Program-made: the position numbers and the translations under genes
Shown here: in pieces, positions 1-8,248 of the stretch
Layout: each line of letters begins with the position of its first letter
Numbering within the stretch: the first letter of the stretch is position 1
Notes under the pieces: generated by a model
Told to the model about the DNA's origin: nothing
The model's database searches: none
What the model saw: only the letters and a program-made list of their open reading frames with translations
Assembly: GCF_005222815.1 (NCBI RefSeq)
Contig: NZ_STGB01000004.1
Location: 558,001 to 622,000, forward strand
DNA length: 64,000 nucleotides
Direction: 5' to 3'
Source of the DNA: Roseomonas sp. AR75
GTDB taxonomy: Bacteria; Pseudomonadota; Alphaproteobacteria; Acetobacterales; Acetobacteraceae

Positions 1-296
1 CTGGCGTTCTGCCAGGGGCCGGCGCCGATGCGGTCGCGGGCATTCACGGCGCCCGTGCCCTGCGTGCTGAGATAGGCGCGCCAGGTGCGGCCGCCGGCGC
101 CCACCGCCTGGGCCAGGGCTTGGCAATGCGCATCGGCGCCCGCAAGCCCGCCCAGATCGGCGCCGCGGCCGAGGCCGACGCTGGTGACGAAGAAGGTCGT
201 CGCCGCGGCATTCGGCGCGGGCGACTGTGCATCGGCTGCCAGGATGGGCGCCATCAGGCAGCCGGCCGTCAGCATGGCCCTGAGCGGGTATGGCAT
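1..296 (-). CDS. Secreted lectin-like protein (3' end cut by window edge)
   Basis: Translating the minus strand from the ATG at 296 gives an open frame to the window edge, about 98 codons, with the C-terminus missing. The first 25 or so residues form a signal peptide (MPYPLRAMLTAGCLMAPILA, then ADAQS). The mature part reads TFFVTSVGLGRGADLGGL, then GADAHCQALA, WRAYLSTQ and VNARDRIGAGPW. From memory these are hallmarks of small secreted proteobacterial proteins annotated as lectin-like. The role is probably extracytoplasmic; no ligand can be inferred. The family name is recalled, not searched. The open frame, signal peptide and motif pattern are seen directly. Confidence 0.6.
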   Translation of the reverse strand, partial: MPYPLRAMLTAGCLMAPILAADAQSPAPNAAATTFFVTSVGLGRGADLGGLAGADAHCQALAQAVGAGGRTWRAYLSTQGTGAVNARDRIGAGPWQNA

Positions 297-384
297 CGCG
301 TTCCTCCACCGTCCCGGTTCTGTCCGGGCGTGGGGTAAGGATGATGCTGAATCGCCGCCGAAAGAAAGCCTGCTGTTGCGGCGG

Positions 385-819
385 TCAGATTACCTGGTAG
401 CGCGCCTTGGCCGCGCGCTCGATCGCGCCCGCGATCAGCCGGTCGATGTCGAGGCCGATGCGCAGGTCCTGCAGGAACTGCAGTTCCTCCTGCGTGGCCT
501 CGCCGTCGGCGGCGCAGACCTCGCAGGCCAGCAGGTAGGCGGTCTCCCGCAGGCGCATCGGCAGCGCGTCGCGCAGCAGCGTCATGACCTGATCGAGCCC
601 GTCGGTGCGGCCGAGCAGCCGCGTGACGGCATCGGTGACCGTCTCGATCTCGCGGCTCTGGAAATCCGCGAAGGCTGGCAATTCCTGCACGAGGCGGCTC
701 ATCATGCCGAGCTCGGCGTCGGACATCGGGCCATCGGCGACGGACATCACGACCATGGCGCAGACCAGCGCTTCCTGCGCGGTGAAGCGGGCGATCGGCG
801 GCTCGGTGCGGGCGTTCAT
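385..819 (-). CDS. TerB-like (tellurite resistance) family protein
   Basis: A 144-residue acidic, all-helical cytoplasmic protein. The pattern MSVADGPMSDAELGMM, ending in CEVCAADGEATQEELQFL, is the duplicated helix / acidic loop / helix arrangement of TerB-like proteins (D-G-x-x-x-x-x-E in each half). These often bind divalent metal and occur in stress or envelope contexts. The ATG at 819 is chosen because GGAG lies 8 bases upstream (ggagtgcctccATG); the frame is open further upstream to 873 but that extension is basic and low-complexity. It lies downstream of the marR gene on the same strand with a gap of about 66 bases. The substrate is unknown; a role in tellurite resistance is not implied. 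Confidence 0.7.
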   Translation of the reverse strand: MNARTEPPIARFTAQEALVCAMVVMSVADGPMSDAELGMMSRLVQELPAFADFQSREIETVTDAVTRLLGRTDGLDQVMTLLRDALPMRLRETAYLLACEVCAADGEATQEELQFLQDLRIGLDIDRLIAGAIERAAKARYQVI

Positions 820-885
820 GGAGGCACTCCGGCGTGGTCCGCCTTCCCTTGCGCGCCGGTGCGGCGGGGTCAAGCGGCGGATCGG

Positions 886-1374
886 TCACGTCTGCGGCGG
901 GTCGTCCGAGTCGCGGGCGGCGTCGAGCGCGGCGCGCAGCCGGCGAAGCAGCGGCAGCGCGGATCGGATCTCGTGCTCCGGCAGGCCGGCGGCGACGGGG
1001 GCGATCGCGGCCGTGGCGGCGGAAACGGCGGCGGCGCGCGCGGCCCGGCCCGCGGGGGTCAGGAACACCAGCTTGCCGCGGCCATCCCGCGGGTGCGCCG
1101 CGGTGCGCACCATGCCGCGGGCTTCGAGCTTCTGGATCGTGTTGGTCATCGCCGGCCGCTCCACCTGCACGGCGCGCGCGATGCGCGCCAGGCTGCGGCC
1201 GTCGCCCAGCCGCGCCAGGTGGTTCAGCACGACGAAATGGCTGGCGCGCAGGCCGTCGGGCAGCACGCGTTCCAGCCGGTTGCGGGCGAGATGCTCGATG
1301 ATCGCGATCTCGTTCAGCAGCGCGAAGAGCGGGGGGTCGCCGCCCTCGGCGCTGCCAGGCGGGTCAGACGACAC
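886..1374 (-). CDS. MarR-family transcriptional regulator
   Basis: A 162-residue winged-helix regulator when started at the GTG at 1374; the frame stays open upstream to 1479 but that part is an arginine-rich shadow of the neighbouring gene. The DNA-binding core reads LRASHFVVLNHLARLGDGRSLARIARAVQ, then the recognition helix (MTNTIQKLEARGMV) and the wing (RTAAHPRDGRGKLVFLT). Helices at both ends would form the dimer interface. The start overlaps the 3' end of the nitroreductase-like gene by 11 bases, so the two are translationally coupled. It probably represses its own operon through the paired palindromes at 2539-2572. The ligand is unknown; MarR proteins usually respond to phenolics or oxidants. 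Confidence 0.85.
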   Translation of the reverse strand: MSSDPPGSAEGGDPPLFALLNEIAIIEHLARNRLERVLPDGLRASHFVVLNHLARLGDGRSLARIARAVQVERPAMTNTIQKLEARGMVRTAAHPRDGRGKLVFLTPAGRAARAAAVSAATAAIAPVAAGLPEHEIRSALPLLRRLRAALDAARDSDDPPQT

Positions 1375-2536
1375 GCATGCGGCTCTCCACCGGCCAACGG
1401 GGCGTCGGCGGCACCGGCGCAGCATAGCCGAGCCGGCCCAGCATCTGAACCGTGCCGCCGCCCGGCGCGAGGGCGGCATGGATCTCGCGGTAGGGGCCGC
1501 GCATGGCGTCGAATTCCTGCAGCGCCTGGCTGACGGGATGCAGCGCCAGGCCGAGCGCGGTGGCGGCCAGGTTCACGCGCAGCCAGTCCCGGCCGGCGGC
1601 GAGTTGCGCGGCGCGGTCGTTGCCGTCGGTGGTGAGCCAGAGATAGGCCGGCGTCGCGGCGAGCATGGCAGTGTAGCGCTCGATCATGACGCGGTAGCCG
1701 GCACCGCCGGGCAGCATGGAATCGCGGGTCACCTGCCCGGCGGCGATCGCCTCCTCAAGGCCGGGGCCCCAGACGCTGATGCCGTCCGGGCTGGTGGCGA
1801 CCGCGGCACGCCCCAGCCGCATCAGCGCGACGCTTTCCCCATGCGCGGCGGGGTCGCCGGCTTCCACCTGCCAGGCGCGCCAGGCGATCTCGCGCAGCGC
1901 CGCGACCTGCATGGGCGCGCCGGTCCCGCCGAAGCGGACCGGCGCCGCGACGGCGTCGGCCAGCGTGGCGAAGGCGGCATCCGGCACCGGGCGGTCCATG
2001 TCGAAGGGCCGCTTGGTGGATCGGCGCCGGCCAGCATGGGTGAAGAGCGGGTCCGGCACCGCGCTGCCGGGCGCCCCCAGCCGCAGCAGCGCGACGGGGC
2101 GGGCATCGAGGCGCGGCGCCGGCTCGCCTTCGGGGAAGGGCACCAGGGTGGCGGCGCGGCCGGTCTCGGCGGCGGCAAGCCGGAACAGCTCGGCGAAGGC
2201 GCCGAGCCCGATGGTGATCTGCCGGTCGAAGGGATCGGTGACGGGCAGGCGCCGGTCGAGGTCGCAGCGCAGCACCACGATCTCCGGCATGGCGGCCGGC
2301 AGCTCGGCGATCCAGGGCTGCCGGTTGTGGGGATTGGGCGCGAGCACGGCCCAGGCCAGCGCCCGGACGCGCGGATCGGGGTGCGCGGCAGCCGCTGGCG
2401 CGGCGTCCCAGGGGGCCAGCGGATCGGGCGTCGCCGCGCGCACCACCTGCCCCCCGCCGAAGGGAGCAAAGGTGAGAGCGGCCGCGCCGGCAGCGCGAAG
2501 GACGAGGCGGCGGGGCAGGGTCACGGTCGGCTCCAC
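1364..2536 (-). CDS. Tat-exported nitroreductase-like (Acg-type) protein
   Basis: About 390 residues from the GTG at 2536. An in-frame ATG at 2581 would place the operators inside the gene, so the GTG is preferred. The N-terminus has a twin-arginine signal (LPRRLVLRAAG, then a hydrophobic stretch ending VVRAATPD). The rest has the pattern of FMN-binding nitroreductase-fold proteins of the Acg type: ALAWAVLAPNPHNRQPW near the start, RRSTKRPFD in the middle, and a second half-domain with WLTTDGNDRAAQLAAGRDWLRVNL. Acg-like proteins may bind or sequester FMN rather than catalyse a reaction. It is co-transcribed with the MarR regulator, which suggests an inducible response to a redox-active compound. 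The substrate is not known. Confidence 0.7.
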   Translation of the reverse strand: MEPTVTLPRRLVLRAAGAAALTFAPFGGGQVVRAATPDPLAPWDAAPAAAAHPDPRVRALAWAVLAPNPHNRQPWIAELPAAMPEIVVLRCDLDRRLPVTDPFDRQITIGLGAFAELFRLAAAETGRAATLVPFPEGEPAPRLDARPVALLRLGAPGSAVPDPLFTHAGRRRSTKRPFDMDRPVPDAAFATLADAVAAPVRFGGTGAPMQVAALREIAWRAWQVEAGDPAAHGESVALMRLGRAAVATSPDGISVWGPGLEEAIAAGQVTRDSMLPGGAGYRVMIERYTAMLAATPAYLWLTTDGNDRAAQLAAGRDWLRVNLAATALGLALHPVSQALQEFDAMRGPYREIHAALAPGGGTVQMLGRLGYAAPVPPTPRWPVESRMRVV

Positions 2537-2538
2537 AT

Positions 2539-2572
2539 GTTCGACTTCGAACCAGATAGTTTGATATCGAAC
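2539..2572. promoter_or_regulatory. Tandem MarR-type operators in divergent promoter region
   Basis: Two 14-bp palindromes occur in the gap between the divergent nitroreductase/marR operon and the GFA gene. The first, GTTCGA-CT-TCGAAC (2539-2552), is perfect. The second, GTTTGA-TA-TCGAAC (2559-2572), has one mismatch. Their centres are 20 bp apart, two helical turns, as expected for two regulator dimers on one face of the DNA. The linked marR gene is the obvious candidate regulator. That pairing is inferred; the repeats are seen directly. Confidence 0.6.
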
Positions 2573-2641
2573 ATCATGCAAGCCGGTTCTTCCCGTGGCC
2601 GCGCAGTCCTAAGCTGGCGGCGTCGGCGAGAGGGCGCTGCG

Positions 2642-3085
2642 ATGGATGGTCGCACCGAGGCATCCGGCGGCTGCCTGTGCGGGGCGGTGCGGTTCCGGGC
2701 GGGGTTGCCCAGCCGGTGGGTGGCGCATTGTCACTGCGCGATGTGCCGCCGCGCGCACGGCGCGGCCTTCGTCACCTGGGTCTCGGTGCCGGCCGCGCGG
2801 TTCCGGCTTCAGGAAGGGGCGGAGGCGGCGCTGGCCTGGCATGCTTCCAGCGCCGAGGCGGAGCGCGGCTTCTGCCGCCATTGCGGCGCCTCGATGCTGT
2901 TCCGCTCCCGCCTCTGGGCGGAGGAGATGCACGTCGCGGCCGCCTGCCTGGATGACGGCCCGGACCGGATGCCGCAGATGCACGCCTTCTGGGACGCGCA
3001 TGTCGGCTGGACCCGCGCCGATCCCGACCTTCCGACCCGGACCGAGGCCGAGATCCGCGCCGCGCTGGCGAAGCGTCAGGGCTGA
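2642..3085 (+). CDS. GFA (Mss4-like) family zinc protein
   Basis: A 147-residue protein with the zinc-binding cysteine layout of the GFA/CENP-V family: GGCLCGAVRF near residues 9-18, HCHCAMCRRAHGA around 29-41 and FCRHCGASM around 78-86. The family includes enzymes reported to act on glutathione-formaldehyde adducts, but most members are unassigned and no specific reaction is claimed. The ATG at 2642 begins the conserved block. Its 3' end overlaps the convergent helicase gene by 10 bases. It faces the marR/nitroreductase operon across the paired operators and could share that regulation. Confidence 0.8.
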   Translation: MDGRTEASGGCLCGAVRFRAGLPSRWVAHCHCAMCRRAHGAAFVTWVSVPAARFRLQEGAEAALAWHASSAEAERGFCRHCGASMLFRSRLWAEEMHVAAACLDDGPDRMPQMHAFWDAHVGWTRADPDLPTRTEAEIRAALAKRQG

Positions 3086-5931
3086 GACAGGAAGTCCCGC
3101 ACGATATCCACGGCCTGCTTCAGCCCGCCGCGCTGCACGATCACGCCATCGGGCAGCCCGGCCAGCAGGCGCGACGGCGTGCGCGCATCCAGGATCACGA
3201 AGACGCCCTTGTCGTCGGCGCGGCGGATCAGCCGGCCGAAGGCCTGGCGCAGGCGGTGGCGCGCGATGGCGTCGTCATGCGCCTTGGGGCGGCCTTCGCT
3301 GAGATGCAGCCGGCGTTCGCGGTGCAGGATGGAGGGGCGCGGCCAGGGCACGCGGTCGAAGACCAGCAGGCGCAGGGAATTGCCCGGCACGTCCACGCCG
3401 TCGCGCATCGCGTCGGTGCCGAGCAGGCAGGAGGTTTCCTCCGCGCGAAAGACGTCCACCAGCGTGCCGTTGTCCATCGCGTCCATGTGCTGCGCATAGA
3501 GCGGGATGCCGGCGCGGGCGAGCGGCTCCGCGATGCGGGCATGCACCTCGCGCAGGCGGCGCACGGCGGTGAACAGGCCGAGGCCGCCGCCGCCGGCGGC
3601 GAGGAACAGCGCGCGATAGGCCGCGGCGATCTGGCCGAAATCCTCGCGTGACACGTCGTTGACGACCAGCGCACGCGTGCGCGCGCCGTAATCGAAGGGG
3701 GAGGGCACGGCGGCGCGGATCGCGGGCGCGGCCAGGTGCAGCAGGCCGGTGCGGGCCTCGGCGCCGTGCCAGGCGGCTTCCGGGTCGTCGGCTTCCTCGC
3801 CGGTGTCGCGCAGGGTTGCGGATGTGATCAGCACGCCATGCGCGGGCGCGGCGACGGTGGTGGCGAAGGGCTGCGTCGGGTCCAGGTGATGGCGGAACAT
3901 GCCCGCATCCACCTCCCGCCCCTCGCGCCGTTCCAGGGCGAACCAGTCCACGTAGTCGGGCCGCGTGCCGGGCGGGCGTGGCGGCTCCGCGATGGTCGCC
4001 AGCATCGCGCCCCAGGCAGTCAGCGGCATCAGCGCGCGGCGTTCCAGGCCGCGGCAGGCGGCCTCGATGCGGATACGGTCGCCGACCTCCAGCTCCTCCG
4101 CTTCGTCTTCCAGCCGCGCCTGCAGGCGGTCATGCAATGTGCGCAGCGGCGCGTGCAGCGCGGCGAAGGCGTCGCGCAGCGAGGCCGCGGCCTCGGCCAC
4201 GCCGGGGTTGAGCGGGTGCAGGTCGCATTCCAGGCCGTAGCCGGCATCGTCCTCCTGCGTCCGCGCGATGACCTGCCGGCGGACGGCATGAAGAAAAGAT
4301 TCGGCGGTGCCGCGGGGGTCGTTCTCCGTCAGGCGGCTCGGCCAGCCGGGGCCGGGCAGGGCGCGCGCGGCCTGCAAGGCTTCCTCCAGCGGCATCAGCA
4401 GGTCGGGGCGGTCGCCGATGAGTTCTTCCATGCGGCGGGCGAGGCCGCGCGCGCGGGAGCGGCCGCCTTCCGCGCCGAGCAGCCAGCGGCGGAGCTCCGC
4501 CGTCTCGCCGCCCGTCAGGTCGGCGCTGAACGCCGAGTCCGCGGCGTCGAACAGGTGGTGACCCTCGTCGAAGACGATGCGCAGCGGCTTGCCGTCCTCC
4601 CCGCCGCCGAGCGCGGCCTGCACCATCACCAACGCATGGTTGGCGACGACCAGCGTCGCGGATTTGGCGCGGCGGATCGAATGCTCGACGAAGCACGCCT
4701 TGTAGTGGCCGCAGGCGGAGTGGATGCATTCGCCGCGCCGGTCGGCCAGCGGCCAGACGGCGTGATGGCCGAACAGCTCGGAAAGCCAGCCGGGGAAGTC
4801 GCCGCCCATCAGGTCGCCGTCGCGGGTGGCGAGCGCCCAGCGCGCGACGAGCGCGAGCGGCAGCAGCATCCCCGCCATCTGCGCCGCGCCGATCTGCTCC
4901 TCGAGGTTCAGCAGGCAGAGGTAGTTTTCCCGGCCCTTGCGGACCACGACGCGGCGGCGGCGGTCCTCCGGGTTCGGGTAGAGGCGCGCGGTCTCCTGGT
5001 CGATCTGGCGCTGCAAATTGCGGGTGTAGGTGGAGATCCAGACGGGGGCGTGGTTGCGCTCCGCCCAGAGCGATGCGGGTGCGACATAGCCGAGCGTCTT
5101 GCCCGTTCCCGTGCCGGCTTCGGCCAGCACGAGGTTGGGCGCACCGCGCGCCTCCCGGACCTGGAAGGCGCTGGCGGCGGCGGAGGCGTAGTCGGATTGC
5201 TGCGGCCGCTGCTCCGCGCCTTCGCCCAGAATTTCCGCGAGGCGCGTGCGGGCCTCGGCCTGGGTGATGGGCTGGTGGGCGGGGGGCGGGGGCGGCGCTT
5301 CCTCCTCCCATTCCGGCAGGCGGCGCCAGACCTTCAGCGAGTCGAGCGAGGGGCGGGCATCGGGCTGGCCGAGTGCCGCCAGGACGGACTCCGCCCAGGG
5401 CCAGCGGATCTCGGCACCGAGTTTCTGGGCCAGCATCGCGGCATCGCGGTTCAGCGGCAGGTGGCGGCCGGCGGCGAGGTGGCGGAGCAGCGCGGTGGCG
5501 AGCTCCGGCAGCAGGGCGGCGGCGGATTCGTCGTCCGCGGGCGGGTCGCGATCCAGCGCGATGGCGAGGCCACGCGGGGTGGGGGCGGCCGGGTGGGCCG
5601 GGCGGCAGAAGGCGAAAAGCTCGAGCAGGTCGCAGGCCGGCAGGGGCGGGATGCCGAGGCGCTTCCAGGTGGCCGGGGCATGGACCAGCAGCGGCGGCGG
5701 GCCGTCCCGCAGGCGCCGGCCGAGCTCGCCGGCGGTGAGCGTCAGCAGCTCGCCATCGGTGGTCAGCAACGCGCCGCGCCCGAAGCCGGCGACCAGCGCG
5801 GGGGCTTCGGGGAGGAGGAGGCGCGGCTGGTGGGTGGGTACGGCGGCGCGGGGCGGGGGCACGGGGGCAATCTGGACCGGATGACGGTGCGAACAAAGGG
5901 GGAAGCCTGCTCGCCGATGAAGCGCTAGCAT
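3076..5931 (-). CDS. dinG: ATP-dependent DNA helicase, DinG/Rad3-like (XPD family)
   Basis: A superfamily 2 helicase of 951 residues if started at the ATG at 5931. A GTG at 5862 is a plausible later start, since the first 23 codons look atypical. Walker A (EAGTGTGKT) lies near residue 275 and the Walker B DEGH box near 453. Four cysteines, one near 338 (YLCLL) and three near 400-411 (CIHSACGHYKAC), fit the Fe-S cluster domain of the DinG/XPD group. Motif VI (RQAFGRLIRR) is near 895. DinG-type helicases unwind DNA 5' to 3' and resolve R-loops and other structures during repair. No fused exonuclease domain is seen. It is divergent from the P63C gene with a 52-base gap. Confidence 0.88.
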   Translation of the reverse strand: MLALHRRAGFPLCSHRHPVQIAPVPPPRAAVPTHQPRLLLPEAPALVAGFGRGALLTTDGELLTLTAGELGRRLRDGPPPLLVHAPATWKRLGIPPLPACDLLELFAFCRPAHPAAPTPRGLAIALDRDPPADDESAAALLPELATALLRHLAAGRHLPLNRDAAMLAQKLGAEIRWPWAESVLAALGQPDARPSLDSLKVWRRLPEWEEEAPPPPPAHQPITQAEARTRLAEILGEGAEQRPQQSDYASAAASAFQVREARGAPNLVLAEAGTGTGKTLGYVAPASLWAERNHAPVWISTYTRNLQRQIDQETARLYPNPEDRRRRVVVRKGRENYLCLLNLEEQIGAAQMAGMLLPLALVARWALATRDGDLMGGDFPGWLSELFGHHAVWPLADRRGECIHSACGHYKACFVEHSIRRAKSATLVVANHALVMVQAALGGGEDGKPLRIVFDEGHHLFDAADSAFSADLTGGETAELRRWLLGAEGGRSRARGLARRMEELIGDRPDLLMPLEEALQAARALPGPGWPSRLTENDPRGTAESFLHAVRRQVIARTQEDDAGYGLECDLHPLNPGVAEAAASLRDAFAALHAPLRTLHDRLQARLEDEAEELEVGDRIRIEAACRGLERRALMPLTAWGAMLATIAEPPRPPGTRPDYVDWFALERREGREVDAGMFRHHLDPTQPFATTVAAPAHGVLITSATLRDTGEEADDPEAAWHGAEARTGLLHLAAPAIRAAVPSPFDYGARTRALVVNDVSREDFGQIAAAYRALFLAAGGGGLGLFTAVRRLREVHARIAEPLARAGIPLYAQHMDAMDNGTLVDVFRAEETSCLLGTDAMRDGVDVPGNSLRLLVFDRVPWPRPSILHRERRLHLSEGRPKAHDDAIARHRLRQAFGRLIRRADDKGVFVILDARTPSRLLAGLPDGVIVQRGGLKQAVDIVRDFLSQP

Positions 5932-5955
5932 GCATGTGGCAACGGGCGCAGTTTG

Positions 5956-6003
5956 TGCTTGCTAATGCAGATAAGCAAGCATAATGTCGGCTCGTAGCAA
6001 GCA
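5956..6003. promoter_or_regulatory. Inverted and direct TGCTTGC/GCAAGCA repeats before the P63C gene
   Basis: TGCTTGC at 5956-5962 and GCAAGCA at 5975-5981 form a perfect 7-bp inverted repeat immediately before the ATG at 5984. A third copy of GCAAGCA lies at 5997-6003, just inside the coding region. The arrangement covers the 5' leader and start codon, so it could be an operator for autoregulation by the DNA-binding-like product, or an RNA hairpin masking translation. Function is inferred from position only. Confidence 0.4.
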
Positions 6004-7021
6004 TGGGATGCTGTCTGTGTCTGACACCAAGCAGAGCAGGGGCGGCAAGGCTCGGGCGGCGAAGCTGTCCGGCCCAGAGCGCCGCCAGATCGCAAAGAAG
6101 GCTGCCGACGCGCGATGGGCTCTGCCCCGCGCCACCCACGAGGGAACGCTTACGATCCCCGGAATCGTTCCGCTTCGGGTCGCCAATCTGAATGACGGGA
6201 GGCGCGTGTTGATCAGCCGGGCTTTCCTTGAGGCGCTAGGCAGACCGTGGAAAGGCACCTACAAGCGGACCGAACGGCCCAACTTCTTGGATGCGAAGAA
6301 TCTTGATGGCTTCGTCACTGACGAAGTGCGAGAATTTCTTGAGCCTATCGAGTACGTTAGCGAGCGAGGCCAAGTCGTAACTGGGTATCGTGCCGAATTG
6401 CTTCCGCTGGTGTGCGATGTTTATTTGCAGGCGCGGGCGCATAATTCGCTCAATCCCGCTCAGCAGGCGGTGGCTGAATACGCGGAGCGCCTTGTCAGAG
6501 GCCTTGCCAGAACAGGCATTATCGCGCTTGTCGACGACGCTACTGGTTACACGAAGCTGCGCGCGCGCAGCGAGTTGCAGGCAATTCTGGCGGCGTATGT
6601 GGCGCCTGAATTGCTGCCTTGGTCGAAGAAGTTTCCTGATAGCTTTTATGAAGAACTACACAGAGTTCGGGGCTGGAGGTATGCGCCCGGTTCAAATGCC
6701 CGGAATCACTACATTGGAAAGCTTACGAACGAGCTAATCTATAGACAGCTTCCCGAGGGCGTTCTTGAAGAACTGCGCAGGAAGAACCCGCGCGACCCCG
6801 AGAAAGGGCGGCGACGATTCACGCATCACCGATTCCTTACGGATGAAGTCGGGAATCCTCATCTAGAAAAACAAATCGTTGCGGTCACGACGTTGCTTTC
6901 TGTTGCCGACGACTGGCAGGATTTCACCCGTCTTTTTGTAAAGAAATTTCCGCCAGGCCCTGGTGATTTGTTTGCTATGCCACCGCCTGGTGATTTGGCC
7001 GAGGGCGACTCGCCTCCTTAG
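5984..7021 (+). CDS. P63C-domain protein
   Basis: A 345-residue protein, clearly AT-richer than its neighbours. The N-terminal 50 residues are basic (GGKARAAKLSGPERRQIAKKAADARWA). The C-terminal half matches the P63C domain pattern: a block around residues 180-190 (GIIALVDDATGYTKLRARSE), then LPWSKKFPDSFYEELHRVRGW, IGKLTNELIYRQLPEGVLEEL, and GRRRFTHHRFLTDEVGNPHL. P63C proteins occur in phages and mobile elements and are thought to be antirepressor- or regulator-like; the biochemical role is not established. The gene sits alone between dinG and asd and appears horizontally acquired. A second ATG at 6008 is an alternative start. An inverted repeat overlaps the start. Confidence 0.75.
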   Translation: MSARSKHGMLSVSDTKQSRGGKARAAKLSGPERRQIAKKAADARWALPRATHEGTLTIPGIVPLRVANLNDGRRVLISRAFLEALGRPWKGTYKRTERPNFLDAKNLDGFVTDEVREFLEPIEYVSERGQVVTGYRAELLPLVCDVYLQARAHNSLNPAQQAVAEYAERLVRGLARTGIIALVDDATGYTKLRARSELQAILAAYVAPELLPWSKKFPDSFYEELHRVRGWRYAPGSNARNHYIGKLTNELIYRQLPEGVLEELRRKNPRDPEKGRRRFTHHRFLTDEVGNPHLEKQIVAVTTLLSVADDWQDFTRLFVKKFPPGPGDLFAMPPPGDLAEGDSPP

Positions 7022-7027
7022 CCGAAC

Positions 7028-7055
7028 GTGGCGCTGCTGCCCTGAGCAGCGCCAC
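7028..7055. terminator. Bidirectional stem-loop between P63C gene and asd
   Basis: A perfect 11-bp inverted repeat, GTGGCGCTGCT (7028-7038) and AGCAGCGCCAC (7045-7055), with a 6-base loop, lies in the 46-base gap between two convergent genes. There is no clear T-run. It probably ends transcripts or protects 3' ends from both sides. Confidence 0.6.
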
Positions 7056-7067
7056 GCCGGGAAGCGC

Positions 7068-8078
7068 CTAAGCCGCCGCCTTCAGCGCCGGCACCAGCTC
7101 CGCGATCTGCACGGCGTTCAGCGCCGCGCCCTTCAGCAGCTGGTCGCCGCAGACGAAGAGGTCCAGGCCGTGGTCGCCGAAGACGAGGTTCTGGCGGATG
7201 CGGCCGACCTCGCAATCGTCCTGGCCGGTCGCCGTCAGCGGCATCGGGTACTGCTTGTTGGCGACGTCATCCACGACGCGAACGCCCGGCGCGGCGCGCA
7301 GCACTTCGCGCGCGGCTTCCGGCGTGACGGGCTTCTCGGTCTCGATGGTGATCGCCTCGGCATGCACGCGCATGGTCGGGATGCGGACGGCGGTGCAGGA
7401 GACGGGAAGGTCGGGCAGGCCCATGATCTTCCGGGTCTCCCAGACCACCTTCATCTCCTCCTTCGTGTAGCCGTTGGGCTGGAAGGCATCGATGTGCGGG
7501 ATGACGTTGAAGGCGATGGGGTGGGCGAAGACCTCGTTCTTCGCCTGCTCCCCTTCCACCAGCACGCGGCGCGTCTCCCGCTCGAGCTCGGCCATGCCCT
7601 CGGCGCCGGCGCCGGAGGTGGCCTGGTAGGTCGAGACGATCACGCGCTTGATGCCGAAGGCGCGGTGCAGTGGCGCGAGCGCGACCACGGCGATGGCCGT
7701 GGTGCAGTTCGGGTTGGCGATCAGTCGAGCGTTGCCCACCGCGGCCGCGTTCACCTCCGGCACCACCAGCGGGACGTTGTCGTCCAGCCGGAAGGCCGAG
7801 GAATTGTCCACGACCGTCACCCCGGCCGCGACCAGCGCGGGCGCGTGCTGCTTGGCGAAATCGCCCGAGACGGCGAGCAGAGCCAGATCCAGGTCGCGCG
7901 CCTTATCGGGCGAAAATTCCTCGATCGTGACCTCGCCGAAGGGCGTTTTCACCCGCGTGCCCGCGCTGCGGCCCGAGGCGAAGAGGCGGAGTTTCGTCAC
8001 CGGGAAGCGACGCCGCCCCAGGACCTCCACCAGTTCCTTCCCCACCGCTCCGGTGGCGCCGATGACGCCGACACGCAT
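7068..8078 (-). CDS. asd: Aspartate-semialdehyde dehydrogenase
   Basis: A 336-residue cytosolic enzyme. It makes L-aspartate 4-semialdehyde from aspartyl phosphate with NADPH, at the branch point for lysine/diaminopimelate, methionine and threonine. The NADP-binding GATGAVG is at residues 7-13. The catalytic cysteine is C125 in [20 protein letters not shown] and the late histidine motif ([10 protein letters not shown]) also fit. Length and motifs are full. The ATG at 8078 opens the conserved [10 protein letters not shown] start; the frame is open further upstream but lacks homologous features. Divergent from lysK. Confidence 0.97.
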   Translation of the reverse strand: MRVGVIGATGAVGKELVEVLGRRRFPVTKLRLFASGRSAGTRVKTPFGEVTIEEFSPDKARDLDLALLAVSGDFAKQHAPALVAAGVTVVDNSSAFRLDDNVPLVVPEVNAAAVGNARLIANPNCTTAIAVVALAPLHRAFGIKRVIVSTYQATSGAGAEGMAELERETRRVLVEGEQAKNEVFAHPIAFNVIPHIDAFQPNGYTKEEMKVVWETRKIMGLPDLPVSCTAVRIPTMRVHAEAITIETEKPVTPEAAREVLRAAPGVRVVDDVANKQYPMPLTATGQDDCEVGRIRQNLVFGDHGLDLFVCGDQLLKGAALNAVQIAELVPALKAAA

Positions 8079-8248
8079 GTCAGGCTGTTCCTTCGTTGCA
8101 GGCCAAGGGTGGGGCCAATAGCGCAAAGTCGCGGCGCGGCCAAATGCGGGATTCGGGGGACAGCCCTGCCGGGGCGCGGCGCGGGGTCGCCTCGCCCGGC
8201 GGCGGCACCTATAAGGCCAGACCCGACCAGAAGATTCCGCCGGACGCC

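Noticed and set aside
605..2641. A + strand frame that extends the GFA gene upstream by almost 680 codons
   Set aside because: It runs antisense through the MarR and nitroreductase-like genes. The recognised zinc motifs begin just after the ATG at 2642.
3736..5928. A long plus-strand frame opposite the DinG-like helicase
   Set aside because: The minus-strand frame has Walker, DEGH and Fe-S motifs. The opposite product lacks any motif and is Gly/Arg/Gln-rich.
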